Positions 1-7,418 of a stretch of 19,305 bases of DNA are shown here, one piece after another. Numbering within the stretch: the stretch's first letter is position 1; each line of letters begins with the position of its first letter. Origin of the DNA: JBLHKW01 sp047618565. Lineage in GTDB: Bacteria; Planctomycetota; UBA1135; GCA-002686595. The notes under the pieces were generated by a model. That model was not told the DNA's origin. It saw nothing but the letters and a program-made list of their open reading frames with translations, and made no database searches. The position numbers were made by a program, and so were the translations under genes. The stretch lies in NCBI GenBank assembly GCA_047618565.1, contig JBLHKW010000102.1:1-19305 (forward strand). The letters run 5' to 3'.

Positions 1-2
1 CG

Positions 3-545
3 TTCAAGGAGACCGACGACATCTCGCGCCCGGTCTCGCCCTACGCGGCCACCAAGCGCGCGGCCGAGCTGATGGCCTACACGCACCAGCACCTGTACGG
101 CAACCCGATCACCTGCCTGCGCTTCTTCACGGTCTACGGGCCGAGGCAGAGGCCCGAGATGGCCATCCATCGCTTCGTCGCAGCGACCCTGGCGGGGGAG
201 GCGATCCCTTTCTTCGGCGACGGAACCACGCGCCGCGACTACACGTACATCGACGACATCATCGACGGGGTGGTGCGCGCCACCGAGCGCTGCAGCGGCT
301 ACGAGATCTACAACCTGGGCGAGTCGGCCACGACCACTCTGGCGGAGCTCGTCGACGAGATCGGCCAGGCCTGTGGACGTGAGGTGATCCTGGATCGCCA
401 GCCCATGCAGCCGGGCGACGTGGAGATCACCTACGCGGACGTCAGCAAGGCGCGCGAGATGCTGGGCTACCGCCCCTCGACCACCGTGCGCGAGGGCCTG
501 GCTCGTTTCGTCGAGTGGTACCGGAGCGTACATCCCAAGGCCTGA
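3..545 (+). CDS. NAD-dependent sugar-nucleotide epimerase, UDP-glucuronate 4-epimerase-like (5' end cut off)
   Basis: This is the C-terminal part of an extended short-chain dehydrogenase/reductase; the N-terminal Rossmann NAD-binding half lies left of the window. The reading frame is open from base 3 to the TGA at 543-545, giving 180 residues. The catalytic YxxxK motif is visible as Y-A-A-T-K (Tyr is residue 14 of the fragment). It is followed by the substrate-binding half, with RFFTVYGPRQRPEMA, the FFGDGTTRRDYTYIDD segment and the late QPGDVEITYADVSKA segment. These are typical of UDP-glucuronate/UDP-galacturonate 4-epimerases and related GDP- or UDP-sugar epimerases. The likely role is cytoplasmic supply of an activated uronic acid or hexose for the EPS genes downstream. 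The family assignment is firm. The exact substrate is inferred, and a UDP-glucose or UDP-N-acetylglucosamine epimerase remains possible. Confidence 0.88.
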   Translation, partial: FKETDDISRPVSPYAATKRAAELMAYTHQHLYGNPITCLRFFTVYGPRQRPEMAIHRFVAATLAGEAIPFFGDGTTRRDYTYIDDIIDGVVRATERCSGYEIYNLGESATTTLAELVDEIGQACGREVILDRQPMQPGDVEITYADVSKAREMLGYRPSTTVREGLARFVEWYRSVHPKA

Positions 546-752
546 GGCCCATCCCAGGCCCCATGAGTGCCCCGAATCCCGCCAGGCCGCCCCGTAAATG
601 GGCCTGCGGCCGGAAGCGGGCATGGATTGCGGCCCAAAAACGCCCCTTCAGGCGGCACGTCGTGTAATGTTTTTGCCCGTTTCGACCCATTCGTATCGGA
701 CCCCGAGATCGGCAGCCAGTGGCTGCCGCCAACACCCTACCGGAGCGACCTC
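546..752. other. 207-base intergenic spacer before rmlA
   Basis: No credible coding sequence lies between the epimerase stop and the rmlA start, although the rmlA frame stays open upstream to base 567. The stretch holds two possible hairpins. One is an imperfect stem of TGGGCC (599-604) with GGCCCA (631-636), extendable with a one-base bulge and followed by five A. The other is a perfect 8-bp stem at 710-728. The most AT-rich patch is about 664-674. I see no well-matched sigma-70 or sigma-54 promoter: the TTGC at 627-630 is one base off the strict GG-N10-GC spacing. The gap is still the longest on the plus strand and the likeliest place for a promoter of the rml genes. Confidence 0.4.
710..728 (+). 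promoter_or_regulatory. Perfect 8-bp inverted repeat, possible leader hairpin or operator
   Basis: Bases 710-717 and 721-728 are exact reverse complements (CGGCAGCC / GGCTGCCG) with a 3-base AGT loop. The repeat ends 24 bases before the rmlA ATG and just upstream of its GGAG ribosome binding site (742-745). No T-run follows, so it is not a normal terminator. It could be a leader RNA hairpin or a dimer-binding operator. Short GC-rich inverted repeats also arise by chance in DNA this rich in G and C. Confidence 0.25.
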
Positions 753-1484
753 ATGAAGGGCGTCATCCTGGCGGGAGGCCTGGGCACCAGGCTCTTCCCC
801 CTGACCAAGATCACCAACAAGCACCTGCTGCCCGTCTTCGATCTGCCGATGATCTACTACCCCATCCAGACGATGGTGAATGCGGGTATCACGGACATCA
901 TGATCGTGACCGGCGGGCGCAAGTCCGGTGATTTCCTCTCCCTGCTGGGTAACGGCAAGGACTTCGGGCTGAAGCACCTGAACTACACCTATCAGGAAGG
1001 TGAGGGAGGCATCGCCGAAGCGCTCGGACTCGCGGAACACTGGGCAGCCGGCGCGCCGCTGTGCGTGATCCTCGGCGACAACCTGATCGAGCGCAACATC
1101 AAGAAGGCGGTCGACGAATTCCACGCCCAGGGGCGCGGAGCCAAGATCATGCTGAAGGAAGTCCACGACCCCGAACGATTCGGCGTCGCGACACTAGAAG
1201 GCGAGAAGGTGGTCGGCATCGTCGAGAAGCCCTCGGACCCCAAGTCGAACCTGGCCGTGATCGGCATCTACATGTACGACGAGCGCGTCTGGGAGGTCAT
1301 CAAGACTCTCAAGCCCTCCGATCGCGGCGAGCTGGAGATCACTGACGTGAACAACTGGTTCATCGAGGACGGCTCGATGACGTACGACGTGCTCGAGGGC
1401 TGGTGGACCGACGCCGGCACCTTCGAGTCTCTGCACGCAGCCGCCGCGCTGGTCGCAGACGGCGGAGCCAACCACGTCGACTGA
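753..1484 (+). CDS. rmlA: Glucose-1-phosphate thymidylyltransferase, short form (RmlA/RfbA-like)
   Basis: The enzyme joins glucose-1-phosphate to dTTP to make dTDP-glucose, the first step of dTDP-rhamnose and other dTDP-deoxysugar pathways. The protein is 243 residues. It opens with the nucleotidyltransferase signature GGLGTRLFPLT (8-18), then Lys23 in NKHLLP and PMIYYP. The metal-binding Asp109 sits in LGDN. At about 243 residues it lacks the C-terminal extension of the classical RmlA of about 290 residues, so it resembles the short SpsI-like forms. The frame is open upstream to 567, but the ATG at 753 is chosen because the conserved fold starts at once (MKGVILAGG) and GGAG sits 7 bases before it. 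Its TGA overlaps the next ATG by one base (TGATG), which implies translational coupling with rmlD. Confidence 0.93.
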   Translation: MKGVILAGGLGTRLFPLTKITNKHLLPVFDLPMIYYPIQTMVNAGITDIMIVTGGRKSGDFLSLLGNGKDFGLKHLNYTYQEGEGGIAEALGLAEHWAAGAPLCVILGDNLIERNIKKAVDEFHAQGRGAKIMLKEVHDPERFGVATLEGEKVVGIVEKPSDPKSNLAVIGIYMYDERVWEVIKTLKPSDRGELEITDVNNWFIEDGSMTYDVLEGWWTDAGTFESLHAAAALVADGGANHVD

Positions 1485-2386
1485 TGGACAACGAACAGCC
1501 CATCGATCAGATGCGGGTCCTGGTAACGGGAGCCGCGGGCATGCTGGGTAGCCAGATCATGCTGGGAGTCCCCGACGGGGCCGATGCCGTCGGCACGGAC
1601 CTGAGGGCGGCGCCCGGAGTCGAGGCCGTCGGGACGGACCTCACGGACGCTGCACAGGTGGCCGAGCTGTTTGAGAAGCACGGTCCGTTTACAGGCGTGA
1701 TCCACTCGGCCGCGTACACGGCGGTGGATCGCGCAGAGGCCGACGAGCCGCTGGCTCTGGCGGTCAACCGCGACGCCTGCGAGGTGCTCGCCCAGGCGTG
1801 CAAGGCGGCCGACATCCCGCTCGTCGCCGTCGGTACGGACTTCGTCTTCGACGGCTCCAAGCGCACGCCCTACACGGTCGACGACAGCCCCAACCCGCTG
1901 TCGGCCTACGGTCGCACGAAGCTGGCGGGCGAGGAAGCGGCACGGGCCGTGCACCCCACAGGAACGCGTATCGTGCGCACCCAGTGGCTCTACGGGCCGC
2001 GTGGCAAGCACTTCCCGGCCACCATGCAGCAGCTCGCGCGGGAGCGCGACAGCCTGCGAGTGGTTGCGGATCAGATCGGCTCGCCGACCTCCACGCTCGA
2101 GCTCGCGCCCGCACTCTGGGACGTGCTCGCGAAGGGCGAAGCGGGGGTCTACCATGCTGCCTGTGAAGGCTCCTGCTCCTGGTACGACCTGGCCGTGGCC
2201 ACGCTGGAATACGCAGGCCTCGAGGGCACCACGGTCGAGCCCTGTGGAACGGAAGACTATCCAACGCCTGCGGTTCGACCGGCCTACACCGTGCTCGACT
2301 GCAGCCGACTGACGGCGCTCCGAGGAGCACCACTCGCTGACTGGCGCGACGCGCTCAAGACCTACCTCGGAAACGGAGACCAATGA
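1484..2386 (+). CDS. rmlD: dTDP-4-dehydrorhamnose reductase (RmlD/RfbD-like)
   Basis: This is an extended SDR that in the canonical pathway reduces dTDP-4-keto-L-rhamnose to dTDP-L-rhamnose with NAD(P)H. The protein has 300 residues. The dinucleotide-binding GAAGMLG is at 16-22, HSAAYTAVDRAE follows, VGTDFVFDG is the region before the active site, and the catalytic Tyr142/Lys146 lie in YGRTK. The TQWLYG and IGSPTS segments are typical of RmlD. The start at 1484 overlaps the rmlA stop. An internal ATG at 1511 (MRVLVTGAAG) would give the more usual N-terminus but has no ribosome binding site, so the choice between them is open. The stop overlaps the rmlB start by four bases. Its normal substrate needs RmlC, which is not in the window. 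Confidence 0.9.
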   Translation: MDNEQPIDQMRVLVTGAAGMLGSQIMLGVPDGADAVGTDLRAAPGVEAVGTDLTDAAQVAELFEKHGPFTGVIHSAAYTAVDRAEADEPLALAVNRDACEVLAQACKAADIPLVAVGTDFVFDGSKRTPYTVDDSPNPLSAYGRTKLAGEEAARAVHPTGTRIVRTQWLYGPRGKHFPATMQQLARERDSLRVVADQIGSPTSTLELAPALWDVLAKGEAGVYHAACEGSCSWYDLAVATLEYAGLEGTTVEPCGTEDYPTPAVRPAYTVLDCSRLTALRGAPLADWRDALKTYLGNGDQ

Positions 2387-3405
2387 CGCAGGAACTGATC
2401 GTTACAGGCGGAGCGGGCTTCATCGGGAGCAACTTCCTTCACATGCTCGTGGAGCTGCGCCCCGACTGGCACATCATCAACCTCGACGCGCTCACGTACG
2501 CGGGCAACCTCGAGAACCTGACGTCCATCGAGGGCCATCCGAACAGCACGTTCGTCCATGGTGACGTCACGTCCATGGACGACGTGAACGGCGCCTTCGA
2601 CAAGTTGCGTGGCGGCGGCGACGTCTCGGTGGTGCACTTCGCCGCCGAGAGTCACGTGGATCGCTCGATCATCTCGGGCCTGCCCTTCGTGCAGGCCAAC
2701 GTGCTCGGCACACAGGTCATGCTGGACGTGGCCCGTGCGCGGGGCGTGAAGCGCTTCCTGCACGTCTCGACGGACGAGGTCTATGGATCCCTCGGGGCCA
2801 CGGGCTTCTTCACCGAGGAGACGCCGCTGGCTCCCAACTCGCCCTACGCCGCGAGCAAGGCCGCCAGTGACATGCTGGTGCGCGCTGCCCACAAGACCCA
2901 CGACTTCCCGACCTGCATCACGCGCTGCTCGAACAACTACGGGCCCTGGCAGTTCCCGGAGAAGCTTATCCCGCTGATGATCGCCAACGCCCGCGATGAC
3001 CGCTCCCTACCGGTCTACGGCGACGGCATGCAGATCCGCGACTGGCTCTTCGTGCGCGACCACTGCGAGGCCATCCTGACGGTGCTCGAGAAGGGCGTCG
3101 ACGGGGACGTCTACAACATCGGCGGACACAACGAATACCCGAATATCGACATCGTTCACAAGATCCTGGAACACCTAGGCAAGCCTGAGGGGTTGATCGA
3201 GTACGTCAAGGACCGCCCGGGCCACGACCGCCGATACGCGATCGATGCCTCGAAAATCGAGCGTGAACTGGGCTGGCGCCCGCGCTACACGTTCGATCAG
3301 GCCCTGCCGGAGACGATCGCGTGGTATCAGACGCAAGATGAATGGTTGCAACGTGTTACGAGCGGAGCGTACCGTGAGTACTACGCCTCGCAGTACGGAT
3401 CCTGA
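2383..3405 (+). CDS. rmlB: dTDP-glucose 4,6-dehydratase (RmlB/RfbB)
   Basis: The enzyme converts dTDP-glucose to dTDP-4-keto-6-deoxyglucose using tightly bound NAD, the second step of dTDP-deoxysugar synthesis. The protein has 340 residues, the normal length. The NAD-binding GGAGFIG is at 9-15. HFAAESHVDRSI is the classical RmlB signature. The catalytic Thr130-Asp131-Glu132 triad lies in VSTDEVYG, and Tyr155/Lys159 in YAASK. NNYGPWQFPEKLIPL and YGDGMQIRDWLFVRDHCEAI are substrate-binding segments specific to this family. The start overlaps the rmlD stop (ATGA) and has GGAG four bases upstream (2375-2378). With rmlA and rmlD it forms a tightly coupled sugar-nucleotide unit. Confidence 0.96.
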   Translation: MTQELIVTGGAGFIGSNFLHMLVELRPDWHIINLDALTYAGNLENLTSIEGHPNSTFVHGDVTSMDDVNGAFDKLRGGGDVSVVHFAAESHVDRSIISGLPFVQANVLGTQVMLDVARARGVKRFLHVSTDEVYGSLGATGFFTEETPLAPNSPYAASKAASDMLVRAAHKTHDFPTCITRCSNNYGPWQFPEKLIPLMIANARDDRSLPVYGDGMQIRDWLFVRDHCEAILTVLEKGVDGDVYNIGGHNEYPNIDIVHKILEHLGKPEGLIEYVKDRPGHDRRYAIDASKIERELGWRPRYTFDQALPETIAWYQTQDEWLQRVTSGAYREYYASQYGS

Positions 3406-3548
3406 TCCGCGGCCTCCGGGCCCTGGAGCGGGGTTCACAAGTCTTTCAGCCACAACGACCTACGCTGTCAACCTGACCAGCGGATGTGCCGATGAGGGGA
3501 GAGGCCGGCCCTGACCCCTCCGTTGCCCCCATGCCCAACGCCTCCTCA
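3406..3548. other. Short spacer between rmlB and the export gene
   Basis: About 140 bases separate rmlB from the most likely start of the export gene. An inverted repeat, CGGATC-CT-GATCCG, spans the end of rmlB and its TGA, but no T-run follows, so it is not a convincing terminator. I see no well-formed promoter. The frame of the export gene is open back to a GTG at 3486, so part of this stretch may be coding. Confidence 0.35.
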
Positions 3549-4325
3549 ATGAGCCGAGCCCACCTCCTGGTGGCCCTCGCGTGCACGTTTTTCGCGGCCT
3601 GCCACACGGCGCCCGACAAGCGGCTGCTGCAGTACCTCAACCAGGAAGGCTTCGGCAACTCCTACATAGGCAACGCCGAGGAGGAGAACTACGTGGCCAT
3701 CGGCGACACCGTCGAGCTGCAGGACACCATGCACGGCGCGGAGATCCGGGCCACGCAGGTGGTGGACATCGACGGCACGATCCTGGTGCCCCTGGCGGGC
3801 GCGGTGCACGTGGCCGGTTACACGCGCTCCGAGCTCGAGGCCTTCCTGACCGAGAAGTACTCAAGCTACTACGGCGAGACCGACATCCAGGTGCGCATCC
3901 GCACCAAGGGCAAGAAGTACTTCATCTTCGGCCAGGTCAACGCGGATGGCGCTCAGGAATTCGCCGGAGACCTGACGGTCTTCGAGGCCGTCATGAAGGC
4001 CACGCCCAACGAGAACAGTGCCAACCTGGGTCGTGTGCGCCTTGTCCGGCCCGACCCCGTGGACCCCCTGGTGGTCACGATCAACGTCAGCGACATGATC
4101 CTGACCGGCGACTCGACCTTCAACGTGCATGTGCGCGAGCGGGACATCATCTACGTTCCGCCCACCTTGCTCGCACAGCTCGGCTTCTTCATCAACGACC
4201 TGCTCTTCCCGGTCAACGAGGTCCTGCGCGGCCTCGGCGGCGCGGTCTTCGGAAACGTTGGAGCCGGCCGGCGACGCAACCGCAACAGCGGCCTGGGCAA
4301 CGTCGGATCGGGCGGGATCTTCTAG
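3549..4325 (+). CDS. Polysaccharide export lipoprotein (Wza-like, Poly_export plus SLBB)
   Basis: This is a predicted outer-membrane polysaccharide export protein of 258 residues. The N-terminus MSRAHLLVALACTFFAAC looks like a lipoprotein signal, with a FAAC lipobox and the lipidated Cys at residue 18. The Poly_export domain follows: a GDTVELQ segment, then VVDIDGTILVPLAGAVHVAG and the YTRSELEAFL helix. After it comes an SLBB-type domain (KYFIFGQVNADGAQEFAGDLTVFEAV). The C-terminus has a hydrophobic stretch and a Gly/Arg/Asn-rich tail. It is shorter than E. coli Wza (about 380 residues) and has only one clear SLBB repeat. Start codons at 3486 (GTG), 3492 and 3531 are in frame; 3549 gives the best signal peptide, though none has a strong ribosome binding site. 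The chain-length gene follows after 11 bases, the usual export pair. Confidence 0.88.
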   Translation: MSRAHLLVALACTFFAACHTAPDKRLLQYLNQEGFGNSYIGNAEEENYVAIGDTVELQDTMHGAEIRATQVVDIDGTILVPLAGAVHVAGYTRSELEAFLTEKYSSYYGETDIQVRIRTKGKKYFIFGQVNADGAQEFAGDLTVFEAVMKATPNENSANLGRVRLVRPDPVDPLVVTINVSDMILTGDSTFNVHVRERDIIYVPPTLLAQLGFFINDLLFPVNEVLRGLGGAVFGNVGAGRRRNRNSGLGNVGSGGIF

Positions 4326-4336
4326 CAGCGAACGCG

Positions 4337-5980
4337 ATGGCCGTCGAAGTCGAGAGCACCAGCCAGGTAGAGGAGTTCCTCGGGGTTCTGCTACGCAGGA
4401 TCTGGTGGATCTGCGTGCCCGCTGCAATGCTGCTGGCGATCGGCAGCGCGGTCGCCGTCGTGATCCCGAAGAAGTACGTGTCCACGACGCGCCTGATGGT
4501 TCGGGATGCACTCGCCGACCTGGACGGAACGAACAGCGAGCGCTCCAGCTCGCGCGAAGCGCAGGTAGCCGAACACCAGATTCGTTCACTCCGGCGCGTC
4601 TCCGCGGTGCTCGAGAGCCTGCGCTGGCCCGAGTACCTGGAGCTGTCCCGCGCTGACCAGTACGAGTATGTGCGCACCCTGCAGGACCGTATCGAGGTCG
4701 ACATCCCGCCCATGAGTCGCGGCACGGGACAGCAGGTCGTGAGCATCGAGTTCTCGCACACGGATCCCGACCACGCCTTCCAGTTCCTGGACGCACTGCA
4801 GCTGCGCTGGAAGGACGAGGTGCTCGAGCGGGGACGTAGCGCCGAGTACCGCGCCTACGATCAGCTCAAGGGCGCCAAGGAGGAGAAGGAGAAGGAGCGC
4901 GAGCGCATCTACAGTCAGGCTACGGAACTGCGCAAGCGCTACGGTATTCCGCCCCCGTCGGCGCTCGTCGACGCCTTGCAGGGCAGCGGCGTGGGCGAAC
5001 CCGTGTTCGGGCTCCTGCGCGAGAACCGCGCCGAGCTGAGCGACGTCCAGGCGCGGGTCGAGATCCTCAGGGGACAGATCGTGACAGGCGAAGAACTCCT
5101 GGCTCGCATGGACGACCTGGTCACCCAGGTGGACACGGACCGCGGATCCAACTACCGCCGACAGATCAAGGGCAAGCGTGACGAGATCCTCGAACTCCAG
5201 CTAACGCGTCAGGAGCGCAAGTACCTGCCGCAGCACCCGGCCTACCGCTCGATCCAGGACAAGATCGATGTGCTCGAGGGCCAGATCAAGGTGCTGCAGA
5301 GCAGCGAGACGGCCGACATCCACGTCGAGACCTGGGTCCCGAACAAGAAGAAGACCGACCTCGCGAAGCAGCTGGAAGCCCAGCGCCGCGGGCTGGAATC
5401 GAACGAGGCACGCGAGATCGCTCTGATCGATAAGATCGCGGAGCAGCGCGACCATTCACTCGAGATCCACGACGTCCACGCCCAGCTCAGGCAGTGGGAA
5501 GAAGATCTCTACCGCATCGGTGCGGAACTTGAAGAGATCGACCTGGCCTACCAGCGCAAGGAGCGCCGCGTGCGCTGGATCGACGGACCGGGCGGCGACC
5601 CCTTCGAGGTGCTCAGCAAGGTCAACCTGCCGACCAAGCCGACCGAACCCAACCCGCTGCTGATCGTCGCGTTCTCGCTCTTCCTGGGCCTCGGTCTGGG
5701 TCTGGGCCTCGCGATCCTGACGGAGTATCGCAAGAACTGCTTCCGCTCCGGCCACGACCTCAGCCGCGTCATGGTGGTCCCGGTACTGGGCACCGTCAAC
5801 ACGATCATCACCCGCGCGGAACGCATGCGCCGGCTGTTCGGCCGCGTGGTCGCAGCCGGTGCGACGTTTGGATTCGTGGGCATGATGGCCTATGTGACCT
5901 GGGCCTGGTCTAGCAACCCACACCTATTGTCGGACCAGGTCATCGACGCCATCGAGCAGTTCCGCTCTCGTTTCAAGTAG
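4337..5980 (+). CDS. Polysaccharide chain-length determinant protein (Wzz/GNVR family, no kinase domain)
   Basis: This inner-membrane polysaccharide co-polymerase has 547 residues and should set EPS chain length and couple assembly to the export pore. The N-terminal Wzz domain has a membrane helix at about 23-43, then KKYVSTTRLMV. The middle is a long periplasmic, charged, probably coiled-coil region (about 170-205 and 260-420). A Gly/Leu-rich membrane helix at 441-461 follows the usual PTKPTEPNP approach. The tail differs from classical Wzz: after TEYRK there is a PVLGTV segment and a third hydrophobic helix at about 504-524. No Walker motifs or tyrosine cluster of a BY-kinase are present. 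An extra C-terminal helix fits the chain-length subfamily of exosortase/PEP-CTERM loci. The frame is open far upstream in the export gene, but ATG 4337 begins the conserved domain. Confidence 0.9.
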   Translation: MAVEVESTSQVEEFLGVLLRRIWWICVPAAMLLAIGSAVAVVIPKKYVSTTRLMVRDALADLDGTNSERSSSREAQVAEHQIRSLRRVSAVLESLRWPEYLELSRADQYEYVRTLQDRIEVDIPPMSRGTGQQVVSIEFSHTDPDHAFQFLDALQLRWKDEVLERGRSAEYRAYDQLKGAKEEKEKERERIYSQATELRKRYGIPPPSALVDALQGSGVGEPVFGLLRENRAELSDVQARVEILRGQIVTGEELLARMDDLVTQVDTDRGSNYRRQIKGKRDEILELQLTRQERKYLPQHPAYRSIQDKIDVLEGQIKVLQSSETADIHVETWVPNKKKTDLAKQLEAQRRGLESNEAREIALIDKIAEQRDHSLEIHDVHAQLRQWEEDLYRIGAELEEIDLAYQRKERRVRWIDGPGGDPFEVLSKVNLPTKPTEPNPLLIVAFSLFLGLGLGLGLAILTEYRKNCFRSGHDLSRVMVVPVLGTVNTIITRAERMRRLFGRVVAAGATFGFVGMMAYVTWAWSSNPHLLSDQVIDAIEQFRSRFK

Positions 5981-5995
5981 GGGCATTGAAAGTCG

Positions 5996-7408
5996 ATGCG
6001 GGACTTATTCGTAAGCCTGATCGTCCTTGGCGCCCTGCCGGTGTCATACCGACGGCCGCTTGTGGGGCTGCTGATGTTCTCCCTGCTGGCCTACATGCGC
6101 CTGCAGGACCTGGCTTGGGGCTTTGCCCGCTACCAGCGCTGGTCCTACTACGTGGCGCTGGTCACCTTCGCAGGCTTCCTCTCATCGCGCCGCAAGAACC
6201 CGATCATCCTCGAGGCGCGCACGGTCATCATGATCAGCCTGGCGGCCTTCCTGGGCGTCGGGCTGTTATTCGCCCATGGTGATGCGGAAGTGGAGATCGC
6301 CTCGTATCTCGAGTTCTGCAAGATCGTGGCGATCGCGCTCTTCACCACATCGGTCATTCAAACGCGGGACCATCTGCGCTGCATGGTCTGGGTGATCGCC
6401 ATGAGCCTCGGCTTCTACGGCGTGAAGAACGGACTCGCGGGCGTGGTCACCCTGGGTGGCGCGAAGATCCTGCAGGGTCCAGGCGGGATGATGAAGGACA
6501 ACAACGACTTCGCCCTCGCCATGGTGATGGCGGTGCCCTTGCTCTTCCACCTTTTCACCTCCGAGCGGCGCAAGATCTTGCGTCGCGGGGCACTGGTGAT
6601 GATCCCGCTGACGATGATCACGGTCATGCTGACCCACTCCCGCGGCGCGGCCCTCTCCCTGGGCTTCGCGCTCTCGATCCTGGTCTGGCGCTCGCGCAAT
6701 CGCTTCATCGGCTTCGCCGTCGGAGCCTGCATCGTGATGGCCGCCGCGGCGTTCGCACCCAAGTCCTACGTCAAGCGCCTCGAGACGATCCAGAACTTCG
6801 AGGAGGACGGCTCCGCCCAGGGCCGCCTGGCAGCCTGGCGCGTCGCCGGGCGCATGGTGCGCGAGAACCCGATCTTTGGCGTCGGTCTCTCGCGCTTTCA
6901 GGTGGCCTATCTCGATTTCGAGCCAGCTCCCACGGACCAGCAGCTGGCGGGCAAGGGCGGTACGCGCGTCGCGCACAACAGCTACTTCCAGATCTGGGCC
7001 GAGGGCGGCACGCCGGCACTGTTGATGTACCTGAGCCTGATCGGATTGAGTTTCTTCGACATCTGGCGCGTGCGCTGGCGTGCGAAGAAGAAGTACCACG
7101 CCAGCTGGATCCTGTCCTACTGCTCGATGTTCGAGGCCTCGCTCGGCGCGTTCTTTCTGGGCAGCGCGTTCCTGAACCGGGCCCACTTCGACCTCTTCTA
7201 CCACTACGTGGCCATCATCCTGGTGTTCGGAGTCCTGGCGCGTAAGGAGATGGACAACCTGGATACCGTACAGCCGCGGCCCAGCGGGACGGGCGGCCGC
7301 ACGGGCCGTAGCCTGCGCCTCGTTCAGGCGCCCGGATTCCGGCGTACGCGACGCAGCGCGCGCACGTTCCGGCGCACTTCTTTCCCGAGCGGCCCCCCGG
7401 CAAACTAG
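5996..7408 (+). CDS. O-antigen ligase/polymerase-like membrane protein, exosortase-A-associated type
   Basis: This is a polytopic inner-membrane protein of 470 residues with about ten hydrophobic helices. The N-terminal MRDLFVSLIVLGALPVSYRR followed by a short helix and LAWGFARYQRWSYY fits the DUF5935-type start of the putative O-glycosylation ligases of exosortase-A loci. GGAKILQGPGGMMKDNNDFAL (centred on 165-171) is the conserved middle motif. The Wzy_C/O-ligase loop contains GRLAAWRVAGRMVRENPIFGVG and then AHNSYFQIWAEGG, with His327. By family it transfers or polymerises undecaprenyl-linked glycan on the periplasmic side. The last 45 or so residues are an Arg/Pro/Gly-rich cytoplasmic tail unlike the rest. 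It follows the chain-length gene by 15 bases. Whether it acts as ligase or polymerase cannot be told from sequence. Confidence 0.87.
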   Translation: MRDLFVSLIVLGALPVSYRRPLVGLLMFSLLAYMRLQDLAWGFARYQRWSYYVALVTFAGFLSSRRKNPIILEARTVIMISLAAFLGVGLLFAHGDAEVEIASYLEFCKIVAIALFTTSVIQTRDHLRCMVWVIAMSLGFYGVKNGLAGVVTLGGAKILQGPGGMMKDNNDFALAMVMAVPLLFHLFTSERRKILRRGALVMIPLTMITVMLTHSRGAALSLGFALSILVWRSRNRFIGFAVGACIVMAAAAFAPKSYVKRLETIQNFEEDGSAQGRLAAWRVAGRMVRENPIFGVGLSRFQVAYLDFEPAPTDQQLAGKGGTRVAHNSYFQIWAEGGTPALLMYLSLIGLSFFDIWRVRWRAKKKYHASWILSYCSMFEASLGAFFLGSAFLNRAHFDLFYHYVAIILVFGVLARKEMDNLDTVQPRPSGTGGRTGRSLRLVQAPGFRRTRRSARTFRRTSFPSGPPAN

Positions 7409-7418
7409 CAACCCCTTC

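Noticed and set aside
616..630. Sigma-54 promoter upstream of rmlA
   Set aside because: GGGCATGGATTGC has a good TTGC, but the GG-to-GC distance is nine bases instead of the strictly needed ten.
599..640. Hairpin with an adjacent A-run as a terminator of the epimerase gene
   Set aside because: On the plus strand the run after the stem is A, not T, and the stem has a bulge. It is too weak to call a terminator in either direction.
1268..2383. A 371-codon open frame on the minus strand
   Set aside because: It is antisense to rmlD and the end of rmlA, which are both clearly real. High GC keeps such frames open.
3581..4336. Upstream extension of the chain-length protein frame
   Set aside because: This frame is merely open across the export gene. 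The extension is Arg/His/Gly-rich and unlike any N-terminus, while the Wzz domain begins at the ATG at 4337.
5690..5715. Repeated ctgggcct/ctgggtct units
   Set aside because: They simply encode the Gly-Leu repeats of a membrane helix in the chain-length protein.
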